Shown here: piece after piece, positions 1 to 9,500 of the stretch
Layout of the letters: the number at the start of each line of letters is the position of its first letter
How positions within the stretch are numbered: the first letter of the stretch is position 1
Program-made: the position numbers and the translations under genes
From: FW021-bin31 sp964422465
Lineage (GTDB): Bacteria; Bacteroidota; Bacteroidia; Chitinophagales; Chitinophagaceae
Direction: 5' to 3'
NCBI GenBank assembly: GCA_964422465.1
Contig: CAYRBD010000001.1
Span: forward strand, 45,052-109,051
DNA length: 64,000 nt
The notes under the pieces: model-generated
What the model was told of the DNA's origin: nothing
Databases searched by the model: none
Seen by the model: the letters and a program-made list of their open reading frames with translations, nothing else

Positions 1-1
1 A

Positions 2-652
2 TTAAACGGGGTCGTAAAGAATGAATACGGAACCGGTCACCGGGCTTTAAAAAATCCGTATTTTAAGATTTCCGGTAAAACGGGAACTGCCTTAGTAGCA
101 AACGGAAAATATGGTTATTCCCAGCATATTTATCAGGCTACCTTCGTAGGCTTTTTCCCTTCCGATCATCCGGAATATTCTTGTATCGTGACAATTAAAA
201 ACCGCCCGCACGCACGTTTGATCTATGGCGCTTCCGTAGCCGCCCCGGTATTTAAGGAGGTGTCTCATAAACTCTATGCCTTTAGCCATAAAGATGCCGT
301 GCCGGAGGAAAAACAGCCGCAGTTTGATGATAAATTACAGATAAAAGCAGGCGCTGTTAAGGACGCTCAAACGGTTCTCGCAACTTTAAATTTCCCGGTT
401 CAGTCTCCCGAGAATTTGGACGCTTATGTTAGTGCTGAGGTGAAAGACCGGCAAGTTGACTTAAAGAACCAGGTGGAGGAAAAAGGGAAAGTGCCGGATG
501 TAATAGGAATGGGATTAAAAGATGCGCTCTTTCTTTTGGAGGAACGCGGTCTGCAGGTGAAGGTTCAGGGGAAGGGGAAAGTCGTAACTCAATCTTTGAA
601 ACCCGGTCAGGAGGTGGGTAATGGAGGACAAATTATTATCCAGTTAAGCTAA
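2..652 (+). CDS. ftsI: Penicillin-binding protein FtsI (PBP3-type transpeptidase), C-terminal part, with PASTA domain
   Basis: The reading frame enters from the left edge; about 216 C-terminal residues are visible. It is the septal peptidoglycan transpeptidase of the divisome, acting in the periplasm. Visible signs: the third active-site motif of penicillin-binding transpeptidases, SGKTGTA, at about residues 24-30 of the fragment, the typical VGFFP segment after it, and a closing PASTA domain (from VPDVIGMGLKDA to the end, about 53 residues). The catalytic SxxK and SxN motifs must lie upstream of the window. The stop codon TAA overlaps the ATG of murE by one base, so translation is probably coupled. 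First gene of a dcw cluster. The family call is firm; the symbol follows from its place before murE. Confidence 0.93.
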   Translation, partial: LNGVVKNEYGTGHRALKNPYFKISGKTGTALVANGKYGYSQHIYQATFVGFFPSDHPEYSCIVTIKNRPHARLIYGASVAAPVFKEVSHKLYAFSHKDAVPEEKQPQFDDKLQIKAGAVKDAQTVLATLNFPVQSPENLDAYVSAEVKDRQVDLKNQVEEKGKVPDVIGMGLKDALFLLEERGLQVKVQGKGKVVTQSLKPGQEVGNGGQIIIQLS

Positions 653-2118
653 TGATGGTTTTACAAAACATATTATACAAGGTCCGCAATACCGGCATAC
701 ATGGCAGCACGTCCGTGCAAGTGAGCGGCCTTTGTATTGATTCCAGGCAAGTGACACCGGGGGCTGTTTTTATAGCTGTCAAAGGCCTGCATTCGGATGG
801 TCACCAGTTTATTGAACAGGCTATTGAAGACGGAGCTGTTGCAGTGATTTGTGAAAAGATGCCGGAATGGTTCTATCCGAATGTAACGTATGTGAAAGTG
901 GAGAATTCTTCCATCGCCTGCGGAATCATGGCTTCCAATTTTTACGATAATCCTTCTTCTAAAATTAAGTTGACGGGGGTTACAGGAACCAACGGAAAAA
1001 CCACCATTGCTACTTTGTTATTTAAACTGTACCGTGCTTTGGGATTTCCCTGCGGGTTATTGTCCACCGTTCGGAATCAAATTGACGACCGTAACTTACC
1101 CGCTAGCTATACAACGCCGGATGCAATCCATATCAATAGCTTGTTGGCAGAGATGGTAGATTCAGGATGTGAATATGTTTTTATGGAAGTGAGTTCCCAT
1201 GCTATCCATCAGAAACGTGTTGCCGGACTGCAGTTTGCCGGCGGTATATTTAGCAACATTACGCATGACCACCTGGATTATCACAAAACTTTTGAAGAAT
1301 ACCTGAGGGTAAAAAAATCCTTTTTTGATAACCTGCCTTCAAAGGCTTTTGCATTAACCAACCTGGATGATAAAAGAGGGATGGTCATGCTACAAAATAC
1401 TGAAGCAAGAAGGTTGACTTACAGCTTAAGAAGCCTGGCCGATTATAAGGGAAAGATACTTGAAAATAACCTGAGTGGTTTAGTGATGATGATAGATAAT
1501 GAGGAAGTGCATTTCCGGCTGACAGGCACTTTCAATGCCTATAATTTATTAGCTGTTTATGGCGCTGCCGTAGAACTGGGAATGGCAAAAAGAGAAGTTC
1601 TTGAAAAGCTCAGTGGCCTGACGGGAGCGGAAGGACGGTTTGATTTGTTGCTCTCTCCACAGTCCCATATCATGGGGATCGTGGATTATGCACATACACC
1701 GGATGCTTTGTTAAATGTACTGACTACTATTAATGATTTGCGAAAGGGTGGAGAGCAGTTAATTACAGTGGTAGGATGCGGTGGCGACCGGGATAAAACC
1801 AAACGGCCGGAGATGGCGCAGGTAGCTGTTCAATATAGCGACAAAGTGGTATTGACTTCCGACAACCCGCGTAGCGAAGACCCGGAGGCTATCATTAAAG
1901 AAATGGAAGCCGGTGTTGCACCGGGGAAGCTATATAAAATATTATCCGTACCAGGCAGGCTGGAAGCTATTAAAACGGCCTGCAGTTTTGCACAACCAGG
2001 AGATATTATTCTGGTCGCCGGTAAGGGCCATGAAAAATATCAGGAGATAAAAGGCGTGAAAAAACCCTTTGATGATAAAGTGATTTTAAGTGAAATGTTA
2101 AAAATCTTTGAGAAATAA
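652..2118 (+). CDS. murE: UDP-N-acetylmuramoyl-tripeptide synthetase MurE (meso-diaminopimelate adding)
   Basis: Cytoplasmic Mur ligase that adds the third residue to UDP-MurNAc-L-Ala-D-Glu with ATP hydrolysis. At 488 residues it has normal length. The ATP loop TGTNGKTT lies at about residues 111-118. The motif DNPRSEDP near residue 404 is the signature of enzymes that select meso-diaminopimelate rather than lysine (established for the family), which fits a Gram-negative wall. A second in-frame ATG directly follows the first (652 and 655), so the exact start is uncertain by one residue. Sits between ftsI (1-base overlap) and mraY (9-base gap) in the dcw operon. Confidence 0.97.
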   Translation: MMVLQNILYKVRNTGIHGSTSVQVSGLCIDSRQVTPGAVFIAVKGLHSDGHQFIEQAIEDGAVAVICEKMPEWFYPNVTYVKVENSSIACGIMASNFYDNPSSKIKLTGVTGTNGKTTIATLLFKLYRALGFPCGLLSTVRNQIDDRNLPASYTTPDAIHINSLLAEMVDSGCEYVFMEVSSHAIHQKRVAGLQFAGGIFSNITHDHLDYHKTFEEYLRVKKSFFDNLPSKAFALTNLDDKRGMVMLQNTEARRLTYSLRSLADYKGKILENNLSGLVMMIDNEEVHFRLTGTFNAYNLLAVYGAAVELGMAKREVLEKLSGLTGAEGRFDLLLSPQSHIMGIVDYAHTPDALLNVLTTINDLRKGGEQLITVVGCGGDRDKTKRPEMAQVAVQYSDKVVLTSDNPRSEDPEAIIKEMEAGVAPGKLYKILSVPGRLEAIKTACSFAQPGDIILVAGKGHEKYQEIKGVKKPFDDKVILSEMLKIFEK

Positions 2119-2127
2119 AGATAAAGT

Positions 2128-3396
2128 ATGCTCTATTACCTTTTTAATTATCTGAAAGCCGAGTTTAATCTCACGGGAGCAGGAGTATTTCAATATATCT
2201 CCTTCCGTGTGACAATGGCTGTGATAGTTTCTCTGGTAATTTCACTGTTATTTGGCAAGAGCCTGGTAAGATATCTACAAAAAAGACAGGTAGGGGAAGT
2301 GATTCGGGATCTGGGGCTTCAGGGAGAAGAAAGCAAAAAAGGTACGCCAACGATGGGCGGGCTGATCATCCTTTCTGCGATTATTATCCCTACACTTTTA
2401 TTTGCCAAGATAGCCAATATATATATAATCCTCATTCTCTTAAGTACAATATGGCTGGGGGGGATTGGGTTTCTTGATGATTATATTAAGGTATTCCGAA
2501 AAAATAAAGAAGGATTGGCTGGGAAATTTAAAGTGATTGGGCAGGTGGGCCTCGGCATTATAGTCGGGGCGGTTTTATATTTTAACCATAATGTAGTTAT
2601 CCAAAGGGAGATTGTAAAACCTCAGCAAAGAAATGTAGTTAGCAAAATAAGTCCTTTTGGATTTTCAAATGAGGATCAGGATGTACAAGAGATCAAAAAG
2701 AATTTTGTAAATGTACGAACACCTATTACAACTATTCCTTTCGTTAAGAGTCATGAGTTTAACTATGCCCGGCTGATTTCATGGATCAGTCCGGGGGCAA
2801 AAAACTTTACCTGGCTGCTCTATATTATTATTGTTATCTTTATTATAACAGCAGTCTCTAATGGGGCTAATATGACGGATGGGCTGGATGGGCTGGCTAC
2901 CGGAGTTTCTGCAGTTATAGCTGTTGGGATAGGTATTTTTGCTTACCTGTCTGGTAATATCAAGTTCGCAGATTATCTCAATATTATGTATATCCCGAAC
3001 ATAGGAGAGTTGTCCATTTTTATAGCTGCTTTTGTGGGGGCCTGTATCGGGTTTCTCTGGTACAATTCCTATCCGGCACAGGTATTTATGGGCGATACGG
3101 GTAGTCTCGCATTAGGAGGCATCATTGCTGCATTGGCAATCATGGTTAGGAAAGAATTGTTAATCCCGATATTTTGCGGCGTGTTCCTGGTTGAGAATAT
3201 TTCGGTGATGCTTCAGGTGGGATACTTTAAATATACGAAGAAAAAATATGGAGAAGGGAGGAGGATATTCCTGATGGCCCCGTTGCATCATCATTATCAG
3301 AAACTGGGTTATCATGAAAGTAAAATTGCAGTCCGGTTTTGGATTGTGACCATTATTTGTGTAGTGTTTTCAATTGCTACGTTGAAGATGCGGTAG
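2128..3396 (+). CDS. mraY: Phospho-N-acetylmuramoyl-pentapeptide transferase MraY
   Basis: Integral inner-membrane enzyme that transfers phospho-MurNAc-pentapeptide to undecaprenyl phosphate, giving lipid I. Many hydrophobic segments are visible, with the family motifs FLDDYIK (about residue 113), the catalytic NGANMTDGLDGLATG stretch (about 245-260) and the histidine-rich APLHHHYQ (about 385) before the last helix. Length 422 exceeds the roughly 360 of the E. coli enzyme because of an insert of about 60 residues around positions 155-215 between two membrane segments; such an insert is common in Bacteroidota MraY. Followed by a 110-base gap carrying microrepeats before murD. Confidence 0.97.
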   Translation: MLYYLFNYLKAEFNLTGAGVFQYISFRVTMAVIVSLVISLLFGKSLVRYLQKRQVGEVIRDLGLQGEESKKGTPTMGGLIILSAIIIPTLLFAKIANIYIILILLSTIWLGGIGFLDDYIKVFRKNKEGLAGKFKVIGQVGLGIIVGAVLYFNHNVVIQREIVKPQQRNVVSKISPFGFSNEDQDVQEIKKNFVNVRTPITTIPFVKSHEFNYARLISWISPGAKNFTWLLYIIIVIFIITAVSNGANMTDGLDGLATGVSAVIAVGIGIFAYLSGNIKFADYLNIMYIPNIGELSIFIAAFVGACIGFLWYNSYPAQVFMGDTGSLALGGIIAALAIMVRKELLIPIFCGVFLVENISVMLQVGYFKYTKKKYGEGRRIFLMAPLHHHYQKLGYHESKIAVRFWIVTIICVVFSIATLKMR

Positions 3397-3400
3397 AGGA

Positions 3401-3449
3401 GACAGTAGCAATTGACAGTAGAAATTGGCAGTTTGCAATTTGCAGTAGG
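3401..3449 (+). repeat. Degenerate microrepeat tract between mraY and murD
   Basis: Five imperfect tandem copies of a 9-11-base unit of the type CAGT(A/T)GCAATT: gacagtagcaattgacagt, then agaaattggcagtttgcaat, then ttgcagtagg. The tract begins only a few bases after the mraY stop and is inside the otherwise tight dcw operon. Similar low-complexity tracts occur at 53856-53870 (CTGCCAACTGCCACT, the same unit on the other strand). No open frame. Function unknown. Confidence 0.6.
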
Positions 3450-3506
3450 CGGGGGATCGAAAATGTGCTTTAAGCTTCCTGTTTTGAACTTTTAGCTTTT
3501 TAAAAA

Positions 3507-4850
3507 ATGAGTAATAACAAACATATCGTAATTCTGGGAGCTGGCGAAAGTGGCATAGGGGCGGCTTTGCTTGCAAAGCAAAGGGGATATAATGTGTTTG
3601 TATCTGAAGGTAAGAATATTAAGGCTGCTTTTAAAGATGAATTGGAAAAGGCAGAGGTACCGTTTGAAGAAGGGCAAAATACTGTAAAGGAAATTTTGAA
3701 GGCAGAGGAGATTATTAAAAGTCCGGGGATACCGGAGGCCTGCGCTTTGATGTGCGCCATCCGTAAAACTGATATTCCGGTGATCTCTGAGATTGAATTT
3801 GCTTACCGCTATAGCAAGGATAAAAAAATTATTGCCATCACGGGGACAAATGGTAAAACAACGACTACTGCTCTTACCGGGTATATTTTCAAAAAAGCCG
3901 GATTAAAATCAGCCTGTGTGGGAAATATCGGGGTAAGTTTCGCACGACAGATTGCTACCGACCCCGTGGATTATTATATTGTTGAAGTAAGCAGTTTTCA
4001 ACTGGATGATATCAAGACATTTAAACCCGATGTTGCTGTATTGTTGAACATAACAGCCGACCACCTGGATCGTTATGATCATAAAATTGAAAATTATGCG
4101 GCTGCAAAATTTAAAATTGCATCCCGGCAGACCGGATCGGATTATTTCATCTATTGTAAAGATGATGAACTAACTAATAAATATTTACACGATAAACCTA
4201 TTCAATCAAAATTAATACCGTTTTCTATTATGGAACCATTACAAGAAGGAGGCTTTTTGGAAAATGAAAATATGCATATAAAGCTGGAAGATGACTTTAG
4301 TGTTCCGCTGTATGAACTGGCTTTAAGAGGCAGGCATAACATTTATAATTCTATGGCAGCAAGTATATCATCAAAGACGATGGGAATTCGCAATTCTTCC
4401 ATAAGAGAGTGTCTGACTTCTTTTGAAGGAATTCCTCACAGGATGGCCTTTGTGGCTGCTGTTCGTGGGGTCATGTTTATTAATGACAGTAAAGCCACTA
4501 ATATTAATTCAGTCTGGTTTTCTCTCGAGAATATGGATGGGCCAACGATATTAATTCTCGGTGGTGTTGATAAGGGCAATGACTACAATATCATAAAAGA
4601 TCTTGTTCGTGAAAAGGTGAAAGCGATTATCTGTCTGGGTATAGATAATTCGCGAATTCATGAGGCATTGGAAGAGGAAGTAGAGGTGATGATAGACACA
4701 AGTTCAATGAACGATGCTGTGCATGCGGCGTATATGATGGCAGAAAAGGGAGATGTGGTGCTGCTGTCCCCTGCGTGCGCAAGTTTTGATTTATTTAAAA
4801 ATTTTGAAGACCGCGGAGATCAGTTTGAGGAGGTTGTTCGCAGGTTGTAG
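3507..4850 (+). CDS. murD: UDP-N-acetylmuramoylalanine--D-glutamate ligase MurD
   Basis: Cytoplasmic Mur ligase adding D-glutamate to UDP-MurNAc-L-Ala. The N-terminal Rossmann-type stretch ILGAGESGIGAA (about residues 9-20) binds the uridine nucleotide; the ATP loop TGTNGKTTT lies near residue 112-120; the central domain holds the metal/carbamate-lysine region with NITADHLDRY; the C-terminal part contains NDSKATN, typical of MurD. Length 447 is normal. Flanked by mraY and ftsW in the conserved dcw order; the 42-base gap to ftsW contains no obvious signal. Confidence 0.96.
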   Translation: MSNNKHIVILGAGESGIGAALLAKQRGYNVFVSEGKNIKAAFKDELEKAEVPFEEGQNTVKEILKAEEIIKSPGIPEACALMCAIRKTDIPVISEIEFAYRYSKDKKIIAITGTNGKTTTTALTGYIFKKAGLKSACVGNIGVSFARQIATDPVDYYIVEVSSFQLDDIKTFKPDVAVLLNITADHLDRYDHKIENYAAAKFKIASRQTGSDYFIYCKDDELTNKYLHDKPIQSKLIPFSIMEPLQEGGFLENENMHIKLEDDFSVPLYELALRGRHNIYNSMAASISSKTMGIRNSSIRECLTSFEGIPHRMAFVAAVRGVMFINDSKATNINSVWFSLENMDGPTILILGGVDKGNDYNIIKDLVREKVKAIICLGIDNSRIHEALEEEVEVMIDTSSMNDAVHAAYMMAEKGDVVLLSPACASFDLFKNFEDRGDQFEEVVRRL

Positions 4851-4892
4851 TTTAATAAAAGAACGAATAGTTTAGTAAAACAAAAAATACGA

Positions 4893-6116
4893 GTGCATAA
4901 GCTGATTGGAAATATAAAAGGAGATAAAGTGATATGGGCAATAGTTGTCATCTTGTCACTGGTGAGCGTGTTGGCCGTATATAGTTCGACCGGTACGCTG
5001 GCTTATCGCATGAGGCAGGGGCATACGGAGTATTATCTGTTTAAACAACTTTCTGTTTTAGCGCTCGGCCTGTTTATTATTTATGTGGCGCACAGGGTAA
5101 ATTACGTAGTGTATTCGCGGGTAGCGGTAATCTTTTACCTGATCGTAATTCCGTTATTGGTATATACCTTGTTTTTTGGCGCAACTATAAATGATGCAAG
5201 CAGGTGGATCAAACTGCCTGTGATCAATCTAACTTTCCAGACTTCAGATATGGCCAAGCTGGCGTTATTTATGCTGGTTTCCAGGCAGTTGTCCAGGAAG
5301 CAGAAAGTAATTAAGGATTTTAAAAAAGGCTTTTTGCCCATCCTGATACCGATATGTCTCATTTGTATTTTAATTATGCCGGCAAACTTATCTACGGCTG
5401 TGTTATTAGGGGGGAGTTGCATGTTGTTGTGTTTTATTGGCCGTGTAAGAGTGCGTCATCTTTTGGGGCTTTTGTTCATCAGTGGGGTTATTATAGCTAT
5501 TGTAGTAGGGATCATTATGGCTACCGGGGTTGGAGGCGGACGTGTGGCTACCTGGAAACATCGTATTGAACACTTTACGAAGAATGACCAACAAGGGGAA
5601 GCACCTTATCAGGTTCAGCAGTCTAAGATTGCTATTGCCAATGGAAAAACATTTGGTCGGGGCCCCGGGAACAGTGAGCAAAGGAATTTCTTACCACATC
5701 CCTATTCAGATTTTATATTTTCAATTATTATAGAAGAGTATGGATTGGTGGGTGGCGCTCTTTTGATCTTATGTTACCTGGTCTTTTTATTGAGGAGCAT
5801 TCGGATTTTCAGAAGATGTCCTTACGCTTTTGGTGCATTTTTATGCGTGGGATTAAGTTTTACATTGGTTATTCAGGCTTTTGCAAACATGGCGGTGGCG
5901 GTGAATCTGATGCCTGTTACAGGGATTACCCTTCCACTTGTGAGTATGGGAGGAACCTCAATATGGTTTACCAGCCTGGCGATTGGGATTATCCTGAGCG
6001 TTAGCCGGAATGTAGAAAACATGGAAGCCAGGCAGAAGAGAGAGGAAGAGGCAGGTGAAAATAAGGAAGAAGTAATTGAAGAAGATAACATGGGTGCAGC
6101 GTTGCAAACCGGATGA
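4893..6116 (+). CDS. ftsW: Lipid II glycosyltransferase / divisome SEDS protein FtsW
   Basis: Polytopic SEDS-family protein of about ten membrane segments that polymerises septal glycan together with FtsI. Recognised by overall hydrophobic layout, the conserved SRWIKL segment near residue 105-112 (ASRWIKLPV) and the C-terminal NLMPVTGITLPLVSMGG signature near residue 338. Start is GTG at 4893; no ATG lies upstream in frame near it. The C-terminal 30 residues are a charged, glutamate-rich cytoplasmic tail. FtsW rather than RodA is inferred from the dcw position between murD and murG. Confidence 0.95.
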   Translation: MHKLIGNIKGDKVIWAIVVILSLVSVLAVYSSTGTLAYRMRQGHTEYYLFKQLSVLALGLFIIYVAHRVNYVVYSRVAVIFYLIVIPLLVYTLFFGATINDASRWIKLPVINLTFQTSDMAKLALFMLVSRQLSRKQKVIKDFKKGFLPILIPICLICILIMPANLSTAVLLGGSCMLLCFIGRVRVRHLLGLLFISGVIIAIVVGIIMATGVGGGRVATWKHRIEHFTKNDQQGEAPYQVQQSKIAIANGKTFGRGPGNSEQRNFLPHPYSDFIFSIIIEEYGLVGGALLILCYLVFLLRSIRIFRRCPYAFGAFLCVGLSFTLVIQAFANMAVAVNLMPVTGITLPLVSMGGTSIWFTSLAIGIILSVSRNVENMEARQKREEEAGENKEEVIEEDNMGAALQTG

Positions 6117-6132
6117 TAATTTGAATAAAAAT

Positions 6133-7230
6133 ATGAAAAACGGGTATAAAATAATGATAGCAGGAGGCGGTACCGGGGGGCATGTATTCCCGGCAATAGC
6201 CATTGCCCGTGCATTACAACGAAAAAAGCCGGATACAGATATTTTGTTTGTCGGAGCCCGTGGAAAGATGGAGATGCAAAAAGTACCCGAAGCAGGATAT
6301 AAGATTATTGGATTAAATATTTCGGGGATGAACAGGAGTTCCTGGCTGAAGAATGTAGCTCTTCCTTTCAAGGTTATCAGCAGTATCTTACAGGCTAAAA
6401 AAATCATAAAGAATTTTCAACCGGATGTGGTAGTTGGTGTCGGCGGGTATGCCAGCTTCCCCGTATTGAATTCAGCACAATCCCGGGGAATCCCCACCGT
6501 TGTACAGGAACAAAATTCTTATGCTGGCAAAACCAACATGCTGCTGGGTAAAAAGGCTTCTAAAATTTGTGTTGCAGTAAAAGGCATGGAGTTGTTTTTT
6601 CCAAAAAACAGGATCGTCCTCACGGGGAATCCGGTACGAAAATCTATTGTTAATGGGAGGGGAAGCCGGGAGAAAGCGCTGAAGAAATTTGGTTTAAATC
6701 CTGACCTGAAAACAGTGTTTATCGTTGGAGGCAGCCTGGGTGCCAGATCAGTAAATGAAGCCTTATTGAATAATCTGCAGGCCGTAACAGATGCAGGTAT
6801 CCAATTGATTTGGCAAACCGGTAATTATTCATACGAAAAAGTTAGTGAAGCCGTTAAAGGATATGAAGATAAGATAAAAGTATTGGCATTTATTACAGAA
6901 ATTGAACAGGCTTATGCTGCTACGGATATTGTTATTTCCAGGGCAGGCGCTTTGGCTTTGTCAGAACTGAGTGTGGTGGGAAAACCAGTTGTATTTGTAC
7001 CCTTTCCTTTTGCTGCGGAAGACCATCAGACCATAAATGCACAATCCTTTGTAAAAAAAGAAGCGGCATTCATGGTCTCTGATAGAGAGGTAAATGAAAA
7101 GTTGGTTCCTGTAGTACTCAATCTTCTAAAAGATAAAGCGCTGCAGAAAAAATTATCTGTTAACATTAAAAAATTAGCAATTACGGATGCAGATGATCGC
7201 ATCGCAACTGAAATTTTAAAATTGGTATGA
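6133..7230 (+). CDS. murG: UDP-GlcNAc--lipid I N-acetylglucosaminyltransferase MurG
   Basis: Peripheral inner-membrane GT-B glycosyltransferase that converts lipid I to lipid II. The N-terminal glycine loop GGGTGGHVFPA begins about ten residues after the chosen ATG, which is where it lies in other MurG proteins; the second glycine loop (GGSLGAR) and the acceptor-site segment with EQNSYAGKTN are visible. The frame is open further upstream to 6076, but that start would add 19 unconserved residues and overlap ftsW by 41 bases; ATG 6133 is preferred, giving 365 residues. The stop overlaps the murC start by 4 bases (ATGA). Confidence 0.95.
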   Translation: MKNGYKIMIAGGGTGGHVFPAIAIARALQRKKPDTDILFVGARGKMEMQKVPEAGYKIIGLNISGMNRSSWLKNVALPFKVISSILQAKKIIKNFQPDVVVGVGGYASFPVLNSAQSRGIPTVVQEQNSYAGKTNMLLGKKASKICVAVKGMELFFPKNRIVLTGNPVRKSIVNGRGSREKALKKFGLNPDLKTVFIVGGSLGARSVNEALLNNLQAVTDAGIQLIWQTGNYSYEKVSEAVKGYEDKIKVLAFITEIEQAYAATDIVISRAGALALSELSVVGKPVVFVPFPFAAEDHQTINAQSFVKKEAAFMVSDREVNEKLVPVVLNLLKDKALQKKLSVNIKKLAITDADDRIATEILKLV

Positions 7231-8615
7231 TCAGGCTGAAGGATATAAAAGAAGTTTTCCTGATAGGAATAGGAGGCATAGGGATGTCTGCGCTGGCAAG
7301 GTATTTTCTGGAACGAGGATGTTGCGTTTCGGGTTATGACCGTACCCCTTCGGCATTGACAAGGCAGTTAGAGGAAGAGGGAGTCGCCATCAGTTATGAA
7401 GATGAAGTTAAAGCGATAAATAGACAAACTGATCTGGTGATTTATACCCCTGCCATTGGAACAAAAAATACGCTTTATAAATATTTTATTGATCAGCAAT
7501 TTTCTGTTTTCAAACGGAGTGAGGTGCTGCAAATGATCCTTCGGGAGATGAAATGTATTGCAGTTGCCGGGACACACGGGAAGACAACGATATCAAGTAT
7601 GATTGCCCATATTCTAAGAGACAGTGGTTTGGGATGCTACGCATTTTTAGGCGGGATCACGGTGAATTATGACACCAATTACTGGAGCAGCAACAATTCC
7701 CTGGCCGTGGTGGAAGCGGATGAATATGACCGTTCTTTTTTAAGGCTGAATCCCGATAAGGCAGTTGTTACCGCAATGGATGCGGACCATCTGGATATTT
7801 ATCAAACAGAGACAAACCTTCAGGAAGCTTTTATTGAATTTACAGGCAACCTGAAACCCGGAGGTCTTCTAATATATAAAGAGAATATTAAGCGAAGTGA
7901 ATCTTTTTCAGGAGATCGGAAATGGAGTTACAGCATGACTAATGATCAAGCTGCTGTTTTTGCCCGCAATATAAAGCCAACAGATGGAAGCTATCAATTT
8001 GAGGTCGTTCTCCCGAATAAAAAAATTATAGAAAATCTGAGATTAAATATAGGGGGAAGACACAATGTTGAGAATGCAGTAGCAGCAATAGCCGTAGCTT
8101 TTGATCTGGGTATTGAGCCCACAGCTATAAGGAAGGCTTTGGCTTCTTTTAAAGGGGTTAAACGCCGTTTTGAATATCTTATTAATATGGCAGACCAGGT
8201 ATATGTTGATGATTATGCACACCATCCTGAAGAGCTTGAAATGCTGTTGTCAAGTGTGAAAGAATTGTACCCCGGAGAAAAATGTACCGTGATATTTCAG
8301 CCCCATTTGTATAGCCGGACAAGAGATTTGGCAGCAGAGTTTGCAAAAGCGCTGAACAAAGCAGATAAAGTTATATTGTTGCCGGTGTATCCTGCGCGGG
8401 AGGATCCCATACCAGGAGTGAGCAGTCAGCTGATTGTTGATTTATTAGAAAAAGGGAAAGGTACCGTTTGTTCAAAACAAGAGACTTTAAAGAGATTAAA
8501 GGGAAATAAGAATAAAGTAGTTGTTACAGCAGGAGCGGGAGATATTGGTTTGATGGCAGAGGAGGTTAAGGCCTGTTTGGAAAATAAAAAATATAAAAAA
8601 AAGCATGTCGGCTAA
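7227..8615 (+). CDS. murC: UDP-N-acetylmuramate--L-alanine ligase MurC
   Basis: First Mur ligase, adding L-alanine to UDP-MurNAc in the cytoplasm. The N-terminal nucleotide-binding stretch is IGIGGIGMSALA (about residues 13-24), the ATP loop is GTHGKTT near residue 116-122 (the THGKTT form distinguishes MurC and Mpl from the TNGKTT ligases), and DDYAHHP near residue 328 is typical. Length 462 is normal for MurC. Starts inside the murG stop and runs 11 bases into ftsQ, so the three are probably translationally coupled. Mpl is less likely because of the dcw position. Confidence 0.95.
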   Translation: MIRLKDIKEVFLIGIGGIGMSALARYFLERGCCVSGYDRTPSALTRQLEEEGVAISYEDEVKAINRQTDLVIYTPAIGTKNTLYKYFIDQQFSVFKRSEVLQMILREMKCIAVAGTHGKTTISSMIAHILRDSGLGCYAFLGGITVNYDTNYWSSNNSLAVVEADEYDRSFLRLNPDKAVVTAMDADHLDIYQTETNLQEAFIEFTGNLKPGGLLIYKENIKRSESFSGDRKWSYSMTNDQAAVFARNIKPTDGSYQFEVVLPNKKIIENLRLNIGGRHNVENAVAAIAVAFDLGIEPTAIRKALASFKGVKRRFEYLINMADQVYVDDYAHHPEELEMLLSSVKELYPGEKCTVIFQPHLYSRTRDLAAEFAKALNKADKVILLPVYPAREDPIPGVSSQLIVDLLEKGKGTVCSKQETLKRLKGNKNKVVVTAGAGDIGLMAEEVKACLENKKYKKKHVG

Positions 8616-9465
8616 TAAAAATAAAATATCAACAAAGAAGGTCTTGATTGCCTTGCTCAGCATTGTAATGGTGACTGGCTTTATCATCCTTTTTGTAGCG
8701 GCCTCCAGGGGAAAACAAGAAGACAGTTGCAGGGGAATCGTTATTTCCTTTAATAAAGAAAGTGGAATGGTTTATGTTGATACTGCCAGTATAAGAAAAG
8801 GACTTGTTTCGCATAAGCAGCTAAATCCTATTGGTAAAAAATTAAGCCAGTTAAATATTCCTTTATTGAAACAGTCTGTGGATACACACGACTGGGTAAA
8901 ACATACAGAAGTGTATATGGGAAACCATGATTTACTGCATATAAAAATAACCCAGCGGAAACCCGTGGCCCGGATATTTTCCAGGGACGGTTCCAGTTTT
9001 TATCTGGACCAGGCCGGAAAAATAACGCCTGCAGTGGGAAAGTTTACTGTTCGGCTGCCGGTGTTTACCGGTTTCCCGGTTTTGAGAAAAAAGGACTCTA
9101 TTGAGGACAGTACATTGCTGGTTCAGATAAAAGCAATCAGCAGGTATGTGGTTCAGGATTCTTTTTGGATGGCACAGGTAGAGCAGATAAACATTAACTC
9201 AAATAATCATTTTGAGCTCATTCCCAAAGTGGGAGATGTATTGATCCTTTTTGGACAGGGAGATGAAGTGAAAGAGAAATTTGATAAACTTTTAACCTTT
9301 TATAAAGAAGGATTGAACAACGTTGGCTGGGGCTATTATGATACACTGGATTTAAGATTTGCGGGCCAGGTAGTGGCTTCCCGAAAGGGGCAGGAAGAGA
9401 ATCCGGTCATTGTGGCTTTGAAAGAACATAACGAACCTGAAGTATTAATAAATGAAAAGAAGTAA
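8605..9465 (+). CDS. ftsQ: Cell division protein FtsQ
   Basis: Bitopic divisome protein of 286 residues: a basic N-terminal stretch (KNKISTKK), one membrane helix at about residues 12-34, and a periplasmic domain. The sequence is poorly conserved, as usual for Bacteroidota FtsQ, and lacks an easily read POTRA signature; the call rests on topology, length and position between murC and ftsA. The start overlaps the end of murC by 11 bases. FtsQ links early and late divisome components in known systems. Confidence 0.88.
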   Translation: MSANKNKISTKKVLIALLSIVMVTGFIILFVAASRGKQEDSCRGIVISFNKESGMVYVDTASIRKGLVSHKQLNPIGKKLSQLNIPLLKQSVDTHDWVKHTEVYMGNHDLLHIKITQRKPVARIFSRDGSSFYLDQAGKITPAVGKFTVRLPVFTGFPVLRKKDSIEDSTLLVQIKAISRYVVQDSFWMAQVEQININSNNHFELIPKVGDVLILFGQGDEVKEKFDKLLTFYKEGLNNVGWGYYDTLDLRFAGQVVASRKGQEENPVIVALKEHNEPEVLINEKK

Positions 9466-9500
9466 AATTATCAATTCGAACAATTTAAAACAGTTACATC